Below, in pieces: positions 62,430-64,000 of a DNA stretch of 64,000 nt. The stretch's first letter is position 1, and every line of letters begins with the position of its first letter. Under the pieces are notes generated by a model, which was not told the DNA's origin, did no database searches, and saw only the letters and a program-made list of their open reading frames with translations. The DNA is from Rhizobium sp. P40RR-XXII (lineage in GTDB: Bacteria; Pseudomonadota; Alphaproteobacteria; Rhizobiales; Rhizobiaceae): the NCBI RefSeq assembly GCF_012641405.1, contig NZ_JABAII010000003.1:1-64000 (forward strand). The letters are read 5' to 3'. The translations under genes were made by a program, and so were the position numbers.

Positions 62430-63716
62430 TCAGGCGCCCAGCGCCGCCGCCGGGCTGGAGCGCAAGGCACTGAATGCGGGCACGATCGATATGATCGCCG
62501 CGACGGCTGCAAAGCCGCCGATAAGCCATAGATCGTCGAAGGAAAAGCCGACGGGCAGACGCACGGCGGTCGAGGCGGCAAGCCTTGCCGAGATCACCAA
62601 TGCCGCGATATAGCCGAGCGCAATGCCAAGTGCGATGCCAGCGGCAAAGAGGATGAAGAGCTCGCCCCAGACGAGCACGACGATCGAGTGGATCGGCGTG
62701 CCGAGCGCCCGCAAGGCGCCGATCTGCCGGCGCCTGGAGCCGACATGCATGATGGTGACGAGCACGATTGCGGCAATGACGATCGCCTGCGTGCCGAGCG
62801 CAATCGCCAAGAGAAGGCTGCGGGCATCGCCGAGCGTTGTGTAGAGCCTGGTCAGCACCTCGGCCGGAAAGACGCCGAGCGTCGTACCAGTGCGGTATTC
62901 CTGCCGCAGGCGGTAGGCATCGGCAATGGTCTTCGGCTTGACGAGCACGGCCGGAACGCCAGGCGTCTGCGCGTCGAAATGCTCGTCCAGCGGCGCATCG
63001 GCATCGACATGGCCATGCTCATGGCCTTCTTCGTGGCCGGCGGCGTGTTCATGCGGCTCGGCGCCATGCGCATCGGCCGCGTCATCATCATGATCGTGAT
63101 GGTCCTCCTCGCCATGCATGCCGTGCAATTGCCAGACGGCGCGGATCGGCACGAGGATAGCCCGATCCCAGGCAGTGCCCGTCGGCGCCATGCGGCCGGT
63201 GACCTTATAGGCAATCGCGGTATGGGTTTCGCCGCCGGTTTCGGCCGTGCCATGCATCGGCTTGATCTCCGCACCTATCGACAAGGCGACATCGGAGCCG
63301 ACCACCGCTTCGCCGAGGCGCGAGAACATTGCGCCCTGCGACAAGGAAGGCGAAAGAGAGGAAATGAAGCCGCTCGTCGTGCCGACGATCGGATGTCCGT
63401 AGGCGGAATCACCGAAGCCGACGGGTGCCGCCAGCGCGACGCGCGGATCATCGGCAAGGCGGGAAAGGACAGCGCCCTCCATCAGCGGCAGCGGCGCTGG
63501 CTGCAGGAAGACGGCCGAAAGCGCCAGCTGGGTCTCGCTGCCGGCGGCGCCCACAAGCAGATCGAATTTCTCAGCGGCACGGGCGCTGCCGAGCCGGACG
63601 GCCCGCTCCTGCAGCGTCACGGTCACGCTCAAGGCGACCGATAGGGCAATCAAGACTACGACGGCGAGCGCTCCGCTCCAGAAACGGCGCAGATCGGCAA
63701 GAATGAAAGCGATCAT
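62430..63716 (-). CDS. FtsX/MacB-type ABC permease with histidine-rich loop
   Basis: The 428-residue permease has one N-terminal helix, a large periplasmic domain (about 40-300), and three C-terminal helices ending in PAFSALRSSPAAALGA. Residues 198-246 hold 13 histidines among acidic residues, a likely metal-binding segment facing the periplasm. A cluster of this kind with MacB/Zrg-like partners suggests metal (zinc) handling rather than lipoprotein transport. It overlaps the ATPase stop by 4 nt. Confidence 0.85.
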   Translation of the reverse strand: MIAFILADLRRFWSGALAVVVLIALSVALSVTVTLQERAVRLGSARAAEKFDLLVGAAGSETQLALSAVFLQPAPLPLMEGAVLSRLADDPRVALAAPVGFGDSAYGHPIVGTTSGFISSLSPSLSQGAMFSRLGEAVVGSDVALSIGAEIKPMHGTAETGGETHTAIAYKVTGRMAPTGTAWDRAILVPIRAVWQLHGMHGEEDHHDHDDDAADAHGAEPHEHAAGHEEGHEHGHVDADAPLDEHFDAQTPGVPAVLVKPKTIADAYRLRQEYRTGTTLGVFPAEVLTRLYTTLGDARSLLLAIALGTQAIVIAAIVLVTIMHVGSRRRQIGALRALGTPIHSIVVLVWGELFILFAAGIALGIALGYIAALVISARLAASTAVRLPVGFSFDDLWLIGGFAAVAAIISIVPAFSALRSSPAAALGA

Positions 63717-64000
63717 TGCGCGGCGACCTCTTGGCTGTCTTCCTCGATGCGGCCGCTCGCCAGGTTGATGCGACGGCCAAGACGCTCGGCAAGAACAGCG
63801 TCATGCGTCACGACGACCAGCGTCGTTCCTTCTTCGGCTGAAAGCTGCAGCAGCAGTTCCGCAACCTCCTTGCCCGCCTGCCGGTCGAGGCTGGCGGTCG
63901 GCTCATCGGCGACGACGACGCCCGGGCGCGATAAAAGTGCGCGCGCAACGGCAACGCGCTGCATCTCACCGCGCGACAGGGTTTCGATCTTCTGCTGCGG
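63713..64000 (-). CDS. ABC ATPase partner of the His-rich permease, cut by the window edge
   Basis: The visible 95 residues are the C-terminal end of a MacB/LolD-type ATPase: signature LSRGEMQRVAVARAL (Arg for the usual Gly), Walker B VVVADEPTASLD and the H-loop VVTHD. The Walker A lies beyond the window edge. Confidence 0.85.
   Translation of the reverse strand, partial: PQQKIETLSRGEMQRVAVARALLSRPGVVVADEPTASLDRQAGKEVAELLLQLSAEEGTTLVVVTHDAVLAERLGRRINLASGRIEEDSQEVAAQ

Overview
The window reads as accessory or chromid-like DNA of a GC-rich alphaproteobacterium, most probably of the Rhizobiaceae. The inference rests on the density of solute ABC transporters and their local regulators, a CE4 deacetylase and CobW-type catabolic neighbourhood, two intergenic repeats of a kind I know from rhizobial genomes, and a cobalamin riboswitch in front of an uptake operon. 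I see no tRNA, rRNA, CRISPR array or replication gene. The only transposase trace is the N-terminus of an IS630-type protein at the left edge.

Region 1 (0.3-18 kb) concerns amide-type compounds. A 12-gene minus-strand operon (12204 down to 314) holds a polyamine-type (PotABCD-like) importer, two SDR dehydrogenases, a CE4 deacetylase, a CobW GTPase overlapped by a small CxxC protein, a second solute-binding protein that has lost its signal peptide, and an amidase. A GntR/FCD regulator with two winged-helix domains is divergent from it, and two identical 14-bp sites lie exactly 250 bp apart between them. Next comes pxpA-accB-accC-pxpB-pxpC, a 5-oxoprolinase-type set with its own biotin carrier and biotin carboxylase, divergent from a LysR regulator with a perfect inverted repeat upstream.

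Region 2 (19.4-32.7 kb) has an isolated tadE/tadG pair, a small unknown gene, and a second polyamine-type transporter in one operon with hyuB-hyuA (ATP-dependent hydantoinase/oxoprolinase), with a large MalT-like regulator upstream. Regions 1 and 2 together hold three separate routes for importing and opening amide, lactam or cyclic-imide bonds.

Region 3 (33-46 kb) contains a DUF882 peptidase-like protein, a cecR-ybhGFSR-type export operon, an LLM flavin monooxygenase, a riboswitch-controlled btuFCD operon and a membrane diguanylate cyclase.

Region 4 (46.5-52.7 kb) is the least explained. Five co-directional genes encode, in transcription order, a NdpA/YejK-like nucleoid protein, a two-helix membrane protein of unknown family, a histidine phosphatase, a phospholipase D-like protein and a patatin-like lipase. 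Nucleoid binding plus two predicted lipid-cleaving enzymes is an unusual combination and is my best candidate for an undescribed system.

Region 5 (52.9-64 kb) has a LacI-controlled alpha-L-fucosidase, nucleotidyltransferase and sugar ABC transporter operon with a perfect operator palindrome; an LLM monooxygenase divergent from a winged-helix regulator whose likely operator lies inside the monooxygenase promoter; and, running off the right edge, an FtsX/MacB-type ABC transporter whose permease carries a histidine-rich loop.
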